A DNA stretch of 64,000 nucleotides. Source: Streptomyces longhuiensis (GTDB taxonomy: Bacteria; Actinomycetota; Actinomycetes; Streptomycetales; Streptomycetaceae). Under the pieces are notes generated by a model. It saw only the letters and a list, made by a program, of their open reading frames with translations. It ran no database searches and was not told where the DNA came from. The stretch spans positions 558,001-622,000 of the forward strand of contig NZ_CP085173.1 in the NCBI RefSeq assembly GCF_020616555.1. The letters are read 5' to 3'. Shown in pieces: positions 19,855-28,828 of the stretch; position 1 is the first letter of the stretch; each line of letters opens with the position of its first letter. A program made the translations under genes and the position numbers.

Positions 19855-21204
19855 ATGACAGGCCGTCACCCACCCGTGTCCGCACGGGAACGCACGATCT
19901 ACACGACAGCCGCTGCCGCCCGTCCGAGCCGCCGAGGGCTCCTGCGCGCCGCCGTCGCCGGCGCTGCCGCGACCGCTGCCACGCCCCTGCTCGCCGCTTG
20001 CGGCACCGCCGTCGGCGAGCCGCCCGGCAAGGTGGCGCTGCACGGCGACAACCCGGGATGGGCCGCTCCGCTCAAGGCCGCGGGCGCCGCGATGCGCTCG
20101 GTCGACGGCGTCCGGCTCGTGCCCGAGGTCATCCCGTCGCTGGAGTCCTTCGAGCAGGTCGTCAAGTCTTCGCTGCGCACCAGCAAGACGCCCGACCTGC
20201 TGAAGTACTGGTCCGGTTACCGCCTCCAGGACCTCGCCCGCACGGGCGGCATCGTCGAGCTGGAGGAGGAGTGGGAGAGAGCCGAGCGCAAAGGCTGGGT
20301 CGACCCCTCGCTGCGCTCCGCGTTCACCTACCGGGGCCGCGTTCACGGCCTGCCGATGAATCTCGCCTACTGGGTCTTCTACTACAACCCGGCCGTCTTC
20401 CGGGACCACGGGCTGACCAAGCCCACCACCTGGGACGCGTTCCTGAAGGCGGCTGACCGTCTCAAGCGCGCGGGCATCACTCCGCTGCACGCCACGACGT
20501 CGGGGCGCTGGCCTTCGTTCATCTGGTTCCAGGAGATGCTCAGCCGCCAGGACCCGCAGTTCTACGACGCCCTCATGAACGGCCGCGCCCGGTACACCGA
20601 TCCGCGCACCGAACGCGCCATGCGCACCATCGCCTCCTTCGCCGACAAGGGCTGGTTCACCTCGCTCGACATGGACCAGGCGACCGCCGCCGCGGCCATG
20701 GTGCACGGCAAGGTCGGCATGGTGCCCGGTGCCACCTGGCTCAGCACCTCGTTCACCGGCGTCGGCGGGAAGGTCGGCGAGAACGTCGACACGTTCGTGC
20801 TGCCGATGCAGGACCCGAAGGCCAAGCCGGCCATGATCTTCGAGTCGAGTGCCCTGGTCTGCACGGTCAAAGGGCCCGACCACATCGAGGCGCTGCGCGC
20901 GAGCGGGGCCTGGCTGCACCCGAAGGTGGCCAAGGCGTTCTCGCACACCCTCCAGGACGGCAGCCCCAACCCGCTCGTCCCGCCCGCCAACGCGATGATC
21001 GCCGGGGTCGCCGAGACGGTCCGCCACGGCAAGCTGCGCCTGCTCAATCGCTTCTGGGAGCTTGGCCCGCCCGAACTCGTCGAGTCCACCGTCGACGACC
21101 TGGCCGGATTCCTGCTCGACCCGTCCGCGTACCGCAAGACCCTCACGACGATGCAGGGCCGGGCCGACGAGGCCTGGAAGGTGTGGAAGGAGGCCGACGC
21201 ATGA
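19855..21204 (+). CDS. sugar ABC transporter substrate-binding lipoprotein
   Basis: A 449-residue extracytoplasmic solute-binding protein of the family 1 type. The N-terminus has twin arginines (PSRRGLL) and a lipobox ending LLAAC, so it is probably a lipoprotein exported by Tat. The body has SBP features (PDLLKYWSGYRLQDLA, VHGLPMNLAYWVFYYNPAVF, TTWDAFLKAADRLKRAGITPL, MVPGATWLSTSF). It starts the seven-gene mannoside operon and overlaps the first permease gene by ATGA. The ligand is inferred from the downstream alpha-mannosidase to be a mannose-containing oligosaccharide. Confidence 0.9.
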   Translation: MTGRHPPVSARERTIYTTAAAARPSRRGLLRAAVAGAAATAATPLLAACGTAVGEPPGKVALHGDNPGWAAPLKAAGAAMRSVDGVRLVPEVIPSLESFEQVVKSSLRTSKTPDLLKYWSGYRLQDLARTGGIVELEEEWERAERKGWVDPSLRSAFTYRGRVHGLPMNLAYWVFYYNPAVFRDHGLTKPTTWDAFLKAADRLKRAGITPLHATTSGRWPSFIWFQEMLSRQDPQFYDALMNGRARYTDPRTERAMRTIASFADKGWFTSLDMDQATAAAAMVHGKVGMVPGATWLSTSFTGVGGKVGENVDTFVLPMQDPKAKPAMIFESSALVCTVKGPDHIEALRASGAWLHPKVAKAFSHTLQDGSPNPLVPPANAMIAGVAETVRHGKLRLLNRFWELGPPELVESTVDDLAGFLLDPSAYRKTLTTMQGRADEAWKVWKEADA

Positions 21205-22178
21205 GCAGCGCCGTCCGGGCCGGTGCCGCGGCCACCCCCGTGAAGCCGGGCCGGGCCCGCCTCCGCATCCCCACCCGCACACCCCACCAGGCCGCCGCGG
21301 AAGCCGGTTCCGGCCGGTTGGGCGGACGGCTGGCCGGCGTCCCGTGGGCGCTGCCCGCGGTCCTGTTCGTCGGGGTGCTGCTCGTCTATCCGTTCTTCCG
21401 CAGCGTCTACGGCAGCTTCTTCGACGACAACGGCTTCACCAGCCACTACGTCGGTCTGGACAACTACACGCGGCTGATCGACGACCCGATCTTCGGCCGG
21501 TCGCTGCTCAACACCGTGCTGTGGGTGGCCGGCACGCTGCTGCTGCCCGTGCTCGTGGGACTGGCCATCGCGGTCGCCACCCACCGAATGCGCCGGGGCC
21601 GGATCGCGCAGCTCGTCGTCGTCCTGCCATATGCGATCTCCGGAGCGGCCACCGCCGTCCTGTGGAAGTTCATCCTCACCTCCGACGGCACCCTCAACCA
21701 GGTGCTGCGCGCCGTCGGCCTCGACTCGCTCGCCCGGCCCTGGCTCCTGGAGTGGCCGGCCAGCACGATCTCCATGATCGTGGCGAGCACCTGGCAGGCC
21801 ACCGGCCTGAACGTCGTCCTGTTCGCCATCGGTCTGCGCGCCATCCCGCGCGACACCGTCGAGGCCGCCGAACTCGACGGGGCCACCGGCTGGCGCATGT
21901 TCCGCCACATCACGCTGCCCCAACTGCGCTCCATGAGCGTCGTCGTGGTCGGGATGGCCGTCGTCAACAGCCTCAAGGCGTTCGACATGGTGTGGATCCT
22001 CACGCAGGGCGGGCCCGCCCGGTCCTCGGAGACGCTCGCGCTGACCATGTACCGAGAGGCGTTCCTCCTGTTCCACGTCGGCTACGGCTCCGCCATCGCC
22101 CTCGTCCTGTCCGTCATCGTCGTCGCCTGCTCCTGGCTGTACCTGCGGCGGCAGATGCCCGGCACGTCCCCGCGCTGA
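21201..22178 (+). CDS. sugar ABC transporter permease 1 (MalF-type)
   Basis: A 325-residue inner-membrane permease with six hydrophobic segments after a polar N-terminal extension of about 45 residues. The cytoplasmic EAA loop reads EAAELDGATGWRMFRHITLP, which contacts the ATPase. The start ATG is part of an ATGA overlap with the binding-protein stop and has GGAAGGAGG upstream. Together with the next permease it forms the membrane channel; no ATPase gene is present in the operon, so it probably uses the shared MsiK-type ATPase (known for Streptomyces). Confidence 0.92.
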   Translation: MSSAVRAGAAATPVKPGRARLRIPTRTPHQAAAEAGSGRLGGRLAGVPWALPAVLFVGVLLVYPFFRSVYGSFFDDNGFTSHYVGLDNYTRLIDDPIFGRSLLNTVLWVAGTLLLPVLVGLAIAVATHRMRRGRIAQLVVVLPYAISGAATAVLWKFILTSDGTLNQVLRAVGLDSLARPWLLEWPASTISMIVASTWQATGLNVVLFAIGLRAIPRDTVEAAELDGATGWRMFRHITLPQLRSMSVVVVGMAVVNSLKAFDMVWILTQGGPARSSETLALTMYREAFLLFHVGYGSAIALVLSVIVVACSWLYLRRQMPGTSPR

Positions 22179-22208
22179 CCCGAGCCGCTCGACAAGGAGT
22201 GACATCCC

Positions 22209-23021
22209 GTGGGAAGGACCTTCCGCAATCTTTTCGTCGCCGGCACGGTCGTGCTCTGGCTGGTCCCCGTCTATCTGCTCGTCGTCAACGCCCTCACTCC
22301 CGTGGCGTCGTACACCGGCAACGCGTCGTGGACCTCGCACGGCTTCGCACTGTGGGACAACCTCTCGACCGCCTGGACCAAGGCCGGCATCGGCCATTCG
22401 TTCCTTCAGTCCCTGATGTACGCGGTGGTGTGCGGCGGCGCCGCCGTGCTCATCGCGGCGATGGCAGCGTTCGCGGTGGTGGTGCTGCCCCTGCCCAAGC
22501 CCGCGTTCTGGTTCTGGCTGATCTACTCCGGGACGTTGTTCCCGTTGCAGATGTTCCTGGCGCCGCTGTTCGGCATGTACGCCGACGGCAACCTCTATGA
22601 CACCCGCCTCGGCCTCATGCTCGTGTACGTCGCCTACGCGGTTCCGTTCGCGTTCTTCCTCGTCCGCAACCAGATGACCACGATGCCGCCCGAGGTCACC
22701 GAGGCCGCGATGCTCGACGGGGCGTCGTTCTGGCGGATCTTCTGGCGCATCCACATCCCGCTGATGGCCTCCAGCCTCGGCGCCGCGTTCATCTTCCAGT
22801 TCACCGCCGTCTGGAACGACCTGCTGTTCGGCATCACCCTCAGCCGCAGCCCCGACGTCCAGCCGGTGATGGCCACCTTGAGCAACCTCAACAACGCGTA
22901 CGCGTCCTCGGGCCCGCCCGTCATCCTGGCCGGCGCCCTCATCGTCTCCGTGCCCACCCTCGTCGTCTTCCTGACGTTCCGCGGTCTGTTCCTGCGCGGC
23001 GTCGCCGCGACCGCCCGCTGA
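22209..23021 (+). CDS. sugar ABC transporter permease 2 (MalG-type)
   Basis: A 270-residue permease with six hydrophobic segments and the EAA motif EAAMLDGASFWRIFWRIHIPL. GTG start with AAGGAG nine bases ahead. It pairs with the preceding permease for uptake of the mannoside bound by the lipoprotein. Confidence 0.92.
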   Translation: MGRTFRNLFVAGTVVLWLVPVYLLVVNALTPVASYTGNASWTSHGFALWDNLSTAWTKAGIGHSFLQSLMYAVVCGGAAVLIAAMAAFAVVVLPLPKPAFWFWLIYSGTLFPLQMFLAPLFGMYADGNLYDTRLGLMLVYVAYAVPFAFFLVRNQMTTMPPEVTEAAMLDGASFWRIFWRIHIPLMASSLGAAFIFQFTAVWNDLLFGITLSRSPDVQPVMATLSNLNNAYASSGPPVILAGALIVSVPTLVVFLTFRGLFLRGVAATAR

Positions 23022-23057
23022 CGTTCCCCTTCTGCAGCCTCGATTTGGAGATTCGGC

Positions 23058-26000
23058 ATGACCACACGGGCCCTCGTCCGTACCACCGACTGGGACAACG
23101 ACCGCATCCGCGACAGCCTGCGCGACTCCGTGGTGAGCGCCGAGGGGGCTCTCGACGGGGCCGAACTGCGGCTCACGGTCGAACCGTTGATGCGCCGCAG
23201 CGACGCCGGCGGCCTGCTGCAGTCGCTGCGCGTGGACGCCGTGCGCGGCTCCCGCGTCCCGGACACCCTCACCGTGCGCTCGGCCGCCGGCGCCGAGCTG
23301 CCCGCCGAGCGGATCGCGGGACCCGACAGCTCCGTACGCCTCCTCCTCCCGGCCGTCGACGAGCCGCAGCGGATCACCGTCGCCCTCCCGGGCGGCGCCG
23401 ACGGCATCGACCTGACACTCACCCCGCAGCGCGAGTGGACCATCCACCTCGTCCACCACTCCCACCTGGACATCGGCTACACCGACCCGCAGGGTCATGT
23501 CCTCGCCGAGCACCTCTCCTTCCTCGACTCGTGCCTGGAGCTGACGGAGGCCACCGACGACTGGGATCCCGAGTCGCGGTTCCGCTGGTGCGTGGAGTCG
23601 CTGTGGTCGTTCAAACAGTGGGCCGAGGCCCGCCCGCGCGAGCAGGTCGAGGCGTTTGTACGCCGGGTGCGCGAGGGCCGTATCGAACTGACCGCGATGC
23701 CCTTCAACCTGCACACCGAGACCTGCTCCACCGACGAGCTGCACGAACTCCTCGGCCTGGCCCACCAGATCCGCGACGAGTACGGCGTCGACCTCACCTC
23801 CGCCATGCAGACCGACGTGCCCGGCTCCGTGGTCGGCCTCGTCGACGCGCTCAGCGACGCGGGCGTCAAGTACCTGTCCGTGGCGCACAACTGGGCGGGG
23901 CGCTCGGTGCCTCACCTGGTCGGCGGCGAGAAGCTGCCGCGCCTGTTCCGCTGGCGTGCCCCCAGCGGCAAAAGTGTGCTCGTGTGGATGACCGACACCC
24001 CGCACGGCCTCGCCTACATGGAGGGCCCCCTCCTCGGATTCGACACCGACTACTCCAGCGTCGACGACCTGCTGCCCGCCTACCTGACCTCGCTCGCCAC
24101 CTACCCCTACCCGTACCGCGGCGGCGTCTTCGGCTGGGCCATGGACGAGAACGAGATCAAGCGTGAGCCCTACCCGTGGGACGTGCTGCACCTGCGCGTG
24201 CAGGGCAAGTTCGGCGACAACGCCCCGCCCCGCCGCGTCATCGCCGACACCGTCCGCCGCTGGAACGAGACCTGGGCCTACCCGCAGCTGCGCCTGTCCC
24301 GCAACGAGGACTTCTTCACCGACGCCGAGGCCCGCCTCGGCGACCGCATCCAGACCTTCGAGGGCGACTGGACGGACTGGTGGGTCGACGGTGTCGGCTC
24401 GGGCGCCCACCCGCTGTCCATGGCCCGCACCGCCCAGTCCGCCGTCGCAGACGCCCAGACGCTCGGCACGTTCGCCGGCGTACTCGGCGCGTCCGGAGCC
24501 GCAGACGACACCCGCGACGCGGCCGGCGTGTACGAGGCGGTGTCCCTGTTCGACGAGCACACCTGGGGCGCCGGCGACCCCTGGACGCACGGCCACGACC
24601 ACGGCCACTCCGGCGAGCAGCAGTGGCACTGGAAGTACGCGCAGGCGCTGCGCGGCCACGACGACGGCAACTCCCTGCTGAACCGGGCCTCGGCACGCCT
24701 GGGCCAGCGCCTGGTCCGGCCGGCCGGGGCGGCGGCCGCTTTCCACGTGGTCAACACCTGCTCCTGGGCGCGCACCGAGGTCGCCCGGATCTTCCTGCCC
24801 GAGTCCAGCGTGCCGCTGGAGCAGGAGGTGAGGGTGCACGACGCCCGTACTGGTGCGGAGCTGCCGCACGAGGAGCAGGCGCAGATCAACGACACACACC
24901 GGGACGCGGGCCGGTTCCTCCTCGTACGTGTCGTCGACGTGCCGCCGGCCGGGTCGGTCCGGCTCGATGTACGCGCCGTGCCGGGCAGCGGGACCGGGCC
25001 CGAGGAGCGGGAGCGCGTCAAGGACGCGACGGGCTGGAACCCGACCGGCGGCACCGAGCGCGAGGACCCGGCCCGCACCTCCGCCTCCGCGCATGCCCTG
25101 CACGACCCGCTGCTGCTGGAGAACGAACACCTCGCCGTCCGCGTCGACCTGGCGCGCGCCTGTATCGCCTCCGTGATCGACAAGGCGACCGGCCGCGAAC
25201 TGGTCCGCGCCGATGCCATCACCGGTTTCAACGCCTACATCCACGACAGCTACACCACGGCCGGTGGCTTCAACCACAACTCCAGCCGCACCACCGCGTC
25301 CGACCGTCTCGAACACCTCGGCCGCCGCTCGGTCGCCCCGCCCGCCGCGCTCATCGCCCGGCGCACCACGGTGACCGCCGAGATCCTCACGTACGAGACC
25401 CGCCCCGCGGGCGCCAACCGGGTGCGCACCACGCTGACCCTGCCGCACGGCGTCGGCCGCCTCGACATCGAGAACCTGGTCGACAAGGACGCCACGATGA
25501 GCAAGGAGAGCGCCTACTTCGCGTTCCCGTTCGCCTTCGAGGAGCCCGTTGTGCGCATGGAGGCGTCCGGCGGCGCCACCGGCACCGGGCTGCCCGTCGT
25601 TCCCGGTTCCGCCCAGCACATGCGGGCGATCCGCCGCTGGGTCACCCTCCAGGAGGACGGGCTCGCCGTGGGCTGGGCCAGCCAGGACGCGCCGCTCGTC
25701 CAGTTCGGCACCATCGCCCTGCCGTACGCCCCGTTCCCCAAGTCGATGGACCACGAGGAACCGGCCACGGTCTACTCGTGGATCCACAACAACCTGTGGG
25801 ACACCAACTTCCCCAGCCGGCAGGGCTTCGAGTTCGCGTTCCGCTACAGCGTGGCGTGCGCGTCCGACGCGGCAGGGCTCGGCCCGCGCACCGCCGCGGG
25901 CGGCGGCTCCCGCCCGCTGCACGCGGTGCGCGCCCGCGGCCCGGAGTCCGACCAGGCGCCCGACACGCTGGCGTTCGCGACGGTCGGCGACCCGCGCGTG

Positions 26001-26225
26001 CGGCTCGTCGGCGCCACCACTCCGTCCGAGGGCGCCGTGCTGCTGCGCCTGCAATCGTTCGCCGAGGTACCCGTCGCCTGCCCGGTGCGTGCCCTGTTCG
26101 ACGTGGCGTCCGCGCACGCCGCCGACTATCACGGGCGCATCACCGGTGAAGTAGCGACCCACGATGGTGAATTGACCGTCGAAGTGCCCGCGTTCGGCAC
26201 CACCGCGGTCCTCTTCCGCCGCTGA
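23058..26225 (+). CDS. GH38 alpha-mannosidase
   Basis: A 1055-residue cytoplasmic enzyme (no signal peptide) that releases mannose from alpha-mannosides. An N-terminal beta domain of about 130 residues precedes the GH38 catalytic domain, which begins with the zinc-site motif HHSHLDIGYTD (about 134-144) and contains MQTDVPG (candidate nucleophile Asp, about 256) and SVAHNW. The middle three-helix region lies around 430-540 and the C-terminal beta-sandwich domains run from about 640 to the end, with the typical ENEHLAVRVD and NLVDKD segments. Ribosome site GGAG precedes the ATG. Cytoplasmic location fits uptake of intact oligosaccharide by the adjacent ABC transporter. Confidence 0.92.
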   Translation: MTTRALVRTTDWDNDRIRDSLRDSVVSAEGALDGAELRLTVEPLMRRSDAGGLLQSLRVDAVRGSRVPDTLTVRSAAGAELPAERIAGPDSSVRLLLPAVDEPQRITVALPGGADGIDLTLTPQREWTIHLVHHSHLDIGYTDPQGHVLAEHLSFLDSCLELTEATDDWDPESRFRWCVESLWSFKQWAEARPREQVEAFVRRVREGRIELTAMPFNLHTETCSTDELHELLGLAHQIRDEYGVDLTSAMQTDVPGSVVGLVDALSDAGVKYLSVAHNWAGRSVPHLVGGEKLPRLFRWRAPSGKSVLVWMTDTPHGLAYMEGPLLGFDTDYSSVDDLLPAYLTSLATYPYPYRGGVFGWAMDENEIKREPYPWDVLHLRVQGKFGDNAPPRRVIADTVRRWNETWAYPQLRLSRNEDFFTDAEARLGDRIQTFEGDWTDWWVDGVGSGAHPLSMARTAQSAVADAQTLGTFAGVLGASGAADDTRDAAGVYEAVSLFDEHTWGAGDPWTHGHDHGHSGEQQWHWKYAQALRGHDDGNSLLNRASARLGQRLVRPAGAAAAFHVVNTCSWARTEVARIFLPESSVPLEQEVRVHDARTGAELPHEEQAQINDTHRDAGRFLLVRVVDVPPAGSVRLDVRAVPGSGTGPEERERVKDATGWNPTGGTEREDPARTSASAHALHDPLLLENEHLAVRVDLARACIASVIDKATGRELVRADAITGFNAYIHDSYTTAGGFNHNSSRTTASDRLEHLGRRSVAPPAALIARRTTVTAEILTYETRPAGANRVRTTLTLPHGVGRLDIENLVDKDATMSKESAYFAFPFAFEEPVVRMEASGGATGTGLPVVPGSAQHMRAIRRWVTLQEDGLAVGWASQDAPLVQFGTIALPYAPFPKSMDHEEPATVYSWIHNNLWDTNFPSRQGFEFAFRYSVACASDAAGLGPRTAAGGGSRPLHAVRARGPESDQAPDTLAFATVGDPRVRLVGATTPSEGAVLLRLQSFAEVPVACPVRALFDVASAHAADYHGRITGEVATHDGELTVEVPAFGTTAVLFRR

Positions 26226-26249
26226 CACCCCTTGCGCAAAGGAGACTTC

Positions 26250-27917
26250 GTGTACCGGCTCGACCCGCGCCACGCCCCCGCCCCGCAGGCCGTCCTCGCG
26301 GCCGGCTGGGCGGCGGCGGCCGCGCACCTGCCGCCCGCACCGGCGGTGCTCGCCGTCGACGGCCCCCCGACCGTCGACTGGGACCTGCTCGCCGCCCGCC
26401 TCGCCCGCGCGACGGACACCTTGGTGGACATCCGCGCCCACTACGCGCCGCCCGCCGAGGTGCGCCGCATCGGCGACACGGACGACGATCCCTACTTCGG
26501 CTCGCTCGCCGGCAACCCGCTCGACGACCTGTTCGCCACCCTGCCTCGCCCCACCCCGCACGACGCCGGCCTCGTGATCGTCTACGGGCCTGGCGCCGCG
26601 CTCGTCGACCACGACGTGCTCTGGTACGCCGACGTGCCCAAGCGGTACGCGGAGGCCGCCGCCACCGCGGGCACCCCCGGCACCAACCTCGGCCTGCCCG
26701 CCGAGAACCCCGACCTCAAGCGGCTGTTCTACACCGACTGGCCGATGCTCGACCGGCACCGCGACGCCCTCGCGCCCCGCCTCGACGCCTGGCTCGACGT
26801 GCAGGACCCCGAACACCCTGTGTGGATCGACGGACCAGGTCTGCGCGCCACGTACGCGCGGCTCGCCCGCAGGCCCGTCCGCACCCGCCCCTACTTCAAC
26901 TCCACCCCATGGGGCGGCCATTGGGCCCAGAACGAACTCGGCTTCAACCCCGAAGCCCGCAACACCGCCCTCGGCTACGAGCTCATCGCCCCCGAGGCGG
27001 GCATCCTCGTCGGCACCGGACCCGACGCGCAGGCCGAGGTGCCGTTCCAGCTGATGTGCGTCCTCGAACCCGAGGCCGTGCTCGGCGCCGACGTGCACGC
27101 CCGGTTCGGCACCTCGTTCCCGATCCGCTTCGACTACCTCGACACCGTCGGCGGCGGCAGTCTCTCGCTGCACTGCCACCCCAAAGAGCCGTACATGCGC
27201 GAGCGGTTCGGCTGGCCCTACACCCAGCACGAGACGTACTACATGACGCTCGGCGGCGACGGAGCGAAGGTCTTCCTCGGGCTGCGCGAGGACGCCGACG
27301 TCGACGTCTTCCGCAAGCGGGTCGAACAGGCCGCCACCCTGGGCGTCCCCATGGACCCCGAGGACCACGTCCACGCCTTCCCCGCCGAGCGGGGCCAGTT
27401 GTACATGATCCCGGCGGGCACCCCGCATGCCAGCGGAGCCGGCAACCTGGTCCTGGAGATCAGCGCCACCCCGTACCTGTACAGCCTGCGCTTCTACGAC
27501 TGGCTGCGCCCCGACGCCGGCGGCAACCCGCGCCCGCTGCCCTACGAGCACGGCTTCGCCAACCTGGAGACCGGGCGGCGCGGCGAGGCCGTCGCCCGCG
27601 AGCTCGTCCCCCGCCCACGCACCCTGCGCGAGGGCGAGGGCTGGCGTGAGGAGGTCCTCGGCGCCCTCGACGAGATGTTCTACGAGGTCCGGCGCTTCGC
27701 CCTCGACACGGGCGCGGAAGCCGACGACGACACCGCGGGGCGGTTCCACGTCCTCAACGTCGTCGAGGGTGACGGCGTCGGCGTGCTCACCGAGGCGGGC
27801 TACCGGTACGACCTCGCGTTCGCCGAGACGCTGACCGTGCCCGCCGCCGTCGGCCGCTACCGGCTGCGCGCCACGGGCGGCCGGCCGGTGCGGGTGGTGA
27901 AGGCCCTCGTCCGGTGA
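26250..27917 (+). CDS. class I mannose-6-phosphate isomerase-like protein
   Basis: A 555-residue cupin-type protein related to ManA, longer than the usual 390-residue enzyme because of an N-terminal half of about 220 residues that looks like a degenerate nucleoside-kinase or uridine-kinase-like region (LAVDGPPTVDWDLLAARLA). The isomerase half has LHCHPKEPYMRERFGWPYTQHETYYM with metal-binding His/Glu and PAGTPHASGAGNLVLEIS. GTG 26250 is preferred over an upstream TTG because AAAGGAG lies five bases ahead. It would convert mannose-6-phosphate to fructose-6-phosphate after mannosidase and kinase action. Its stop overlaps the ROK gene as GTGA. Confidence 0.75.
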   Translation: MYRLDPRHAPAPQAVLAAGWAAAAAHLPPAPAVLAVDGPPTVDWDLLAARLARATDTLVDIRAHYAPPAEVRRIGDTDDDPYFGSLAGNPLDDLFATLPRPTPHDAGLVIVYGPGAALVDHDVLWYADVPKRYAEAAATAGTPGTNLGLPAENPDLKRLFYTDWPMLDRHRDALAPRLDAWLDVQDPEHPVWIDGPGLRATYARLARRPVRTRPYFNSTPWGGHWAQNELGFNPEARNTALGYELIAPEAGILVGTGPDAQAEVPFQLMCVLEPEAVLGADVHARFGTSFPIRFDYLDTVGGGSLSLHCHPKEPYMRERFGWPYTQHETYYMTLGGDGAKVFLGLREDADVDVFRKRVEQAATLGVPMDPEDHVHAFPAERGQLYMIPAGTPHASGAGNLVLEISATPYLYSLRFYDWLRPDAGGNPRPLPYEHGFANLETGRRGEAVARELVPRPRTLREGEGWREEVLGALDEMFYEVRRFALDTGAEADDDTAGRFHVLNVVEGDGVGVLTEAGYRYDLAFAETLTVPAAVGRYRLRATGGRPVRVVKALVR

Positions 27918-28810
27918 TCCCCGTCATCGAGGTCGGCGGCACCCACGTCACCGCCGCCCTAGTCGACCTCGCGAGCGGCCGGATCGCGCACCGCACCGAC
28001 CTGCCGCTCGACCCGGACGGGTCCGCAGGGGAGATCCTCCGCGCCGTCCGGGCCTGCGCCGACGCCGTCGACGCCCCGGCCGGGGCCTGCTGGGGCGTCG
28101 CCGTCCCGGGCCCGTTCGACTATGCGAAGGGGATCGCGCTCTTCGCCGACGTCGGCAAGTTCGCTTCCCTGTACGGGACGGACGTCCGCGCCGACCTGCT
28201 CGGCGGGCTGCGCCGGTGTCCCGCCGACGTCGTCTTCCTCAACGACGCCCACGCGTTCTTGATCGGGGAATGGTCCGCGGGTGCGGTGCGCGGTCACACC
28301 CGGGCCGTCGGCATCACCCTCGGCACGGGCGTCGGCTCCGCGTTCCTCGCCGAGGGCCGGATCCTCGACCAGGGACCCGGGATACCACCCGAGGGCCGCA
28401 TGGACCTGACGCGGCTGGGCGGGGCGCCGCTGGAGGAGACCGTGTCGCGGCGGGCCATCCTCGCCCGGTTCGGCGACCCGGCCGCCGACGTGCGCGACAT
28501 CGCCGAACGGGCCCGTGCCGGGCAGCGGCGAGCCCGGCACGTCCTCGATGAGGCGTTCGGGGCTCTCGGCCGGGTCCTCGGACCGCGGCTCGCCGCGTTC
28601 GGGGCGTCGGCCGTCGTCGTCGGCGGTTCGATGGCCCGCTCCTGGGACCTGGTCGCGCCCGCCCTGAAAGCGGGCCTCGCGGACGGCGGTTGGCCCGTAC
28701 CGGACCAGACCGGCGGGGAAGGGAGGCATACTCGTGCGATGCGGCCGGCCGGGCTCGCCGGTGACGCCGCACTGGTCGGCGTCGCGCGCGCCGTCGCCGC
28801 CCGCGAATAG
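27914..28810 (+). CDS. ROK-family sugar kinase
   Basis: A 298-residue protein starting with a GTGA overlap. It has the ROK phosphate-binding start (PVIEVGGTHVTAALVDL), AVPGPFD, and a second phosphate motif GITLGTGVGSAFLAEGRI. The usual ROK zinc-binding Cys cluster (GCxxCG) is absent; in its place there is PEGRMDLTRLGGAPLEE, suggesting a zinc-less variant. In context it probably phosphorylates mannose or a related hexose. It lacks a helix-turn-helix, so it is a kinase rather than a repressor. Confidence 0.85.
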   Translation: MIPVIEVGGTHVTAALVDLASGRIAHRTDLPLDPDGSAGEILRAVRACADAVDAPAGACWGVAVPGPFDYAKGIALFADVGKFASLYGTDVRADLLGGLRRCPADVVFLNDAHAFLIGEWSAGAVRGHTRAVGITLGTGVGSAFLAEGRILDQGPGIPPEGRMDLTRLGGAPLEETVSRRAILARFGDPAADVRDIAERARAGQRRARHVLDEAFGALGRVLGPRLAAFGASAVVVGGSMARSWDLVAPALKAGLADGGWPVPDQTGGEGRHTRAMRPAGLAGDAALVGVARAVAARE

Positions 28811-28828
28811 AGGGAGAGCAGGGGGCAG

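Noticed and set aside
20562..27749. A 2395-codon open frame on the minus strand, antisense to the mannoside operon
   Set aside because: It is repetitive in Gly, Val, Arg and Glu with no domains, and lies exactly opposite well-identified plus-strand genes; long antisense frames are expected at this GC content.
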